Part shown: one piece after another, positions 12,721 through 13,267 of the stretch
Layout of the letters: every line of letters starts with the position of its first letter
Numbering within the stretch: the stretch's first letter is position 1
Assembly (NCBI GenBank): GCA_017420605.1
Contig: JAFOIS010000132.1
Coordinates: 1-13,267 of the forward strand
Direction of reading: 5' to 3'
DNA length: 13,267 nucleotides
Origin: Lachnospiraceae bacterium
GTDB taxonomy: Bacteria; Bacillota; Clostridia; Lachnospirales; Lachnospiraceae
Position numbers and translations under genes: made by a program
The notes under the pieces: generated by a model
The model's database searches: none
What the model saw: the letters and a program-made list of their open reading frames with translations, nothing else
What the model was told of the DNA's origin: nothing

Positions 12721-13267
12721 CTTCTGTCGTTTTTTTCGCAGTTTTTTTGCGGGTCTTCTTTTTCGGTGCCGGCTCTGCGTCCGCATTCTTTACTTGTGCC
12801 GGCGCTTCCTCTTCCTTTACTGCCGAGTTTTCCTGTACCGGCTCCTCTCTTTCGGTGACGGCTTCTTCGGATGCCGCCGCTTCCGGAACTTCTTCCGCCG
12901 GCATTTCCGGAGCCGCTGCCTCTTCTGTATCGGGCGCTTCAGCCTGCGCATCCGCGGTAGTTTCTTCAGGCTTTTCCTCGGACTCTGCTTTGGCCTTCCG
13001 TGCCGCTTTCTTTTTCTTCACAGGTGCTTCTTTCCGCACACCCTGCGCGATCTTTATGATCTCGTCCGCGATCTCGCCTGTCGATTTTCCGGTCGTCTCT
13101 ATCACGACGTTCGCGACGGCCTCATACCGCGCGGTACGTTCCATAAGCAGTTTCTCTACGAGTTCCCGCAGATCCGCCTTCTCTTCCATCCAGTCCTTTT
13201 TCTGCGTCCTCTCGATCGTCTCTACAAGCTCCGGGATCGTCGCCTTCAGATAATATACGGTGCCCAG
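12707..13267 (-). CDS. aroK: Shikimate kinase, C-terminal part with a long charged low-complexity tail; 5' end outside the window
   Basis: Shikimate kinase phosphorylates shikimate at the 3-hydroxyl using ATP. The frame is open from the right edge, reading GTVYYLKATIPELVETI, then ELVEKLLMERTARYEAVAN and VVIETTGKSTGEIADEII. These match the last strands and helices of the family (VVYL, eRxxxYxevAdxxvdT, sxeEvvxxI). The usual lid segment RxRPLL between them is not recognisable: ERTQKKDWMEEKAD occupies its place. After the kinase fold a tail of roughly 110 residues follows, very rich in Ala, Glu, Pro and Lys. It has basic clusters at each end (KKKKAARKAK and KKKTRKKTAKK) around an acidic centre. 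Normal shikimate kinases end near residue 170. The identification rests on the C-terminal third only, because the Walker A region lies outside the window. Confidence 0.78.
   Translation of the reverse strand: MGTVYYLKATIPELVETIERTQKKDWMEEKADLRELVEKLLMERTARYEAVANVVIETTGKSTGEIADEIIKIAQGVRKEAPVKKKKAARKAKAESEEKPEETTADAQAEAPDTEEAAAPEMPAEEVPEAAASEEAVTEREEPVQENSAVKEEEAPAQVKNADAEPAPKKKTRKKTAKKTTEDGEQ

Overview
The window looks like a chromosomal stretch from a moderately GC-rich Clostridia-type Firmicute. Shine-Dalgarno sequences are strong AAGGAGG types. The elongation factor P has its conserved KPGKG lysine at position 32, as in Bacillus. A DUF512/radical-SAM gene lies directly upstream of der and plsY, a familiar clostridial order, and the PRPP synthase is of a long, divergent type. 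All genes are on the minus strand except prs. I see no plasmid, phage, IS or CRISPR signature. No gap between genes exceeds 300 bases.

Layout, read along the minus strand from right to left. (1) 13267-11995: the 3' part of a shikimate kinase gene with a long charged tail, overlapping aroD (type I 3-dehydroquinate dehydratase); two shikimate-pathway steps. (2) 11970-11336: efp with its own promoter, followed by a perfect 11-bp hairpin. (3) 11258-10101: a sialidase-like Asp-box protein with no signal peptide. (4) 10045-9882: a self-contained tRNA-Ala(CGC) unit with promoter and terminator. (5) 9841-5584: a predicted two-gene operon of an HTH-L-serine dehydratase fusion and a 906-residue FG-GAP/VCBS-repeat protein with no signal peptide. 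(6) 4251-5552, plus strand: prs with a near-consensus promoter and a strong terminator, convergent with the FG-GAP gene and divergent from the next block. (7) 4217-1: a tightly overlapping operon of DUF512/radical-SAM protein, der, plsY and fhs (formate-tetrahydrofolate ligase, running off the window).

Most of the window is housekeeping: aromatic amino acid synthesis, translation (EF-P, tRNA), nucleotide and one-carbon supply (prs, fhs), ribosome assembly (der) and phospholipid synthesis (plsY). The less ordinary content lies between about 5.5 and 11.3 kb. It consists of a serine-degrading enzyme carrying its own DNA-binding domain, cotranscribed with a large apparently cytoplasmic beta-propeller protein, and near a second apparently cytoplasmic propeller (the sialidase-like protein). 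The acid/lysine tail on the shikimate kinase is the other clear oddity. I found no convincing defence, toxin or mobile system. The HTH-serine dehydratase/FG-GAP pair is the best candidate for an undescribed functional unit.
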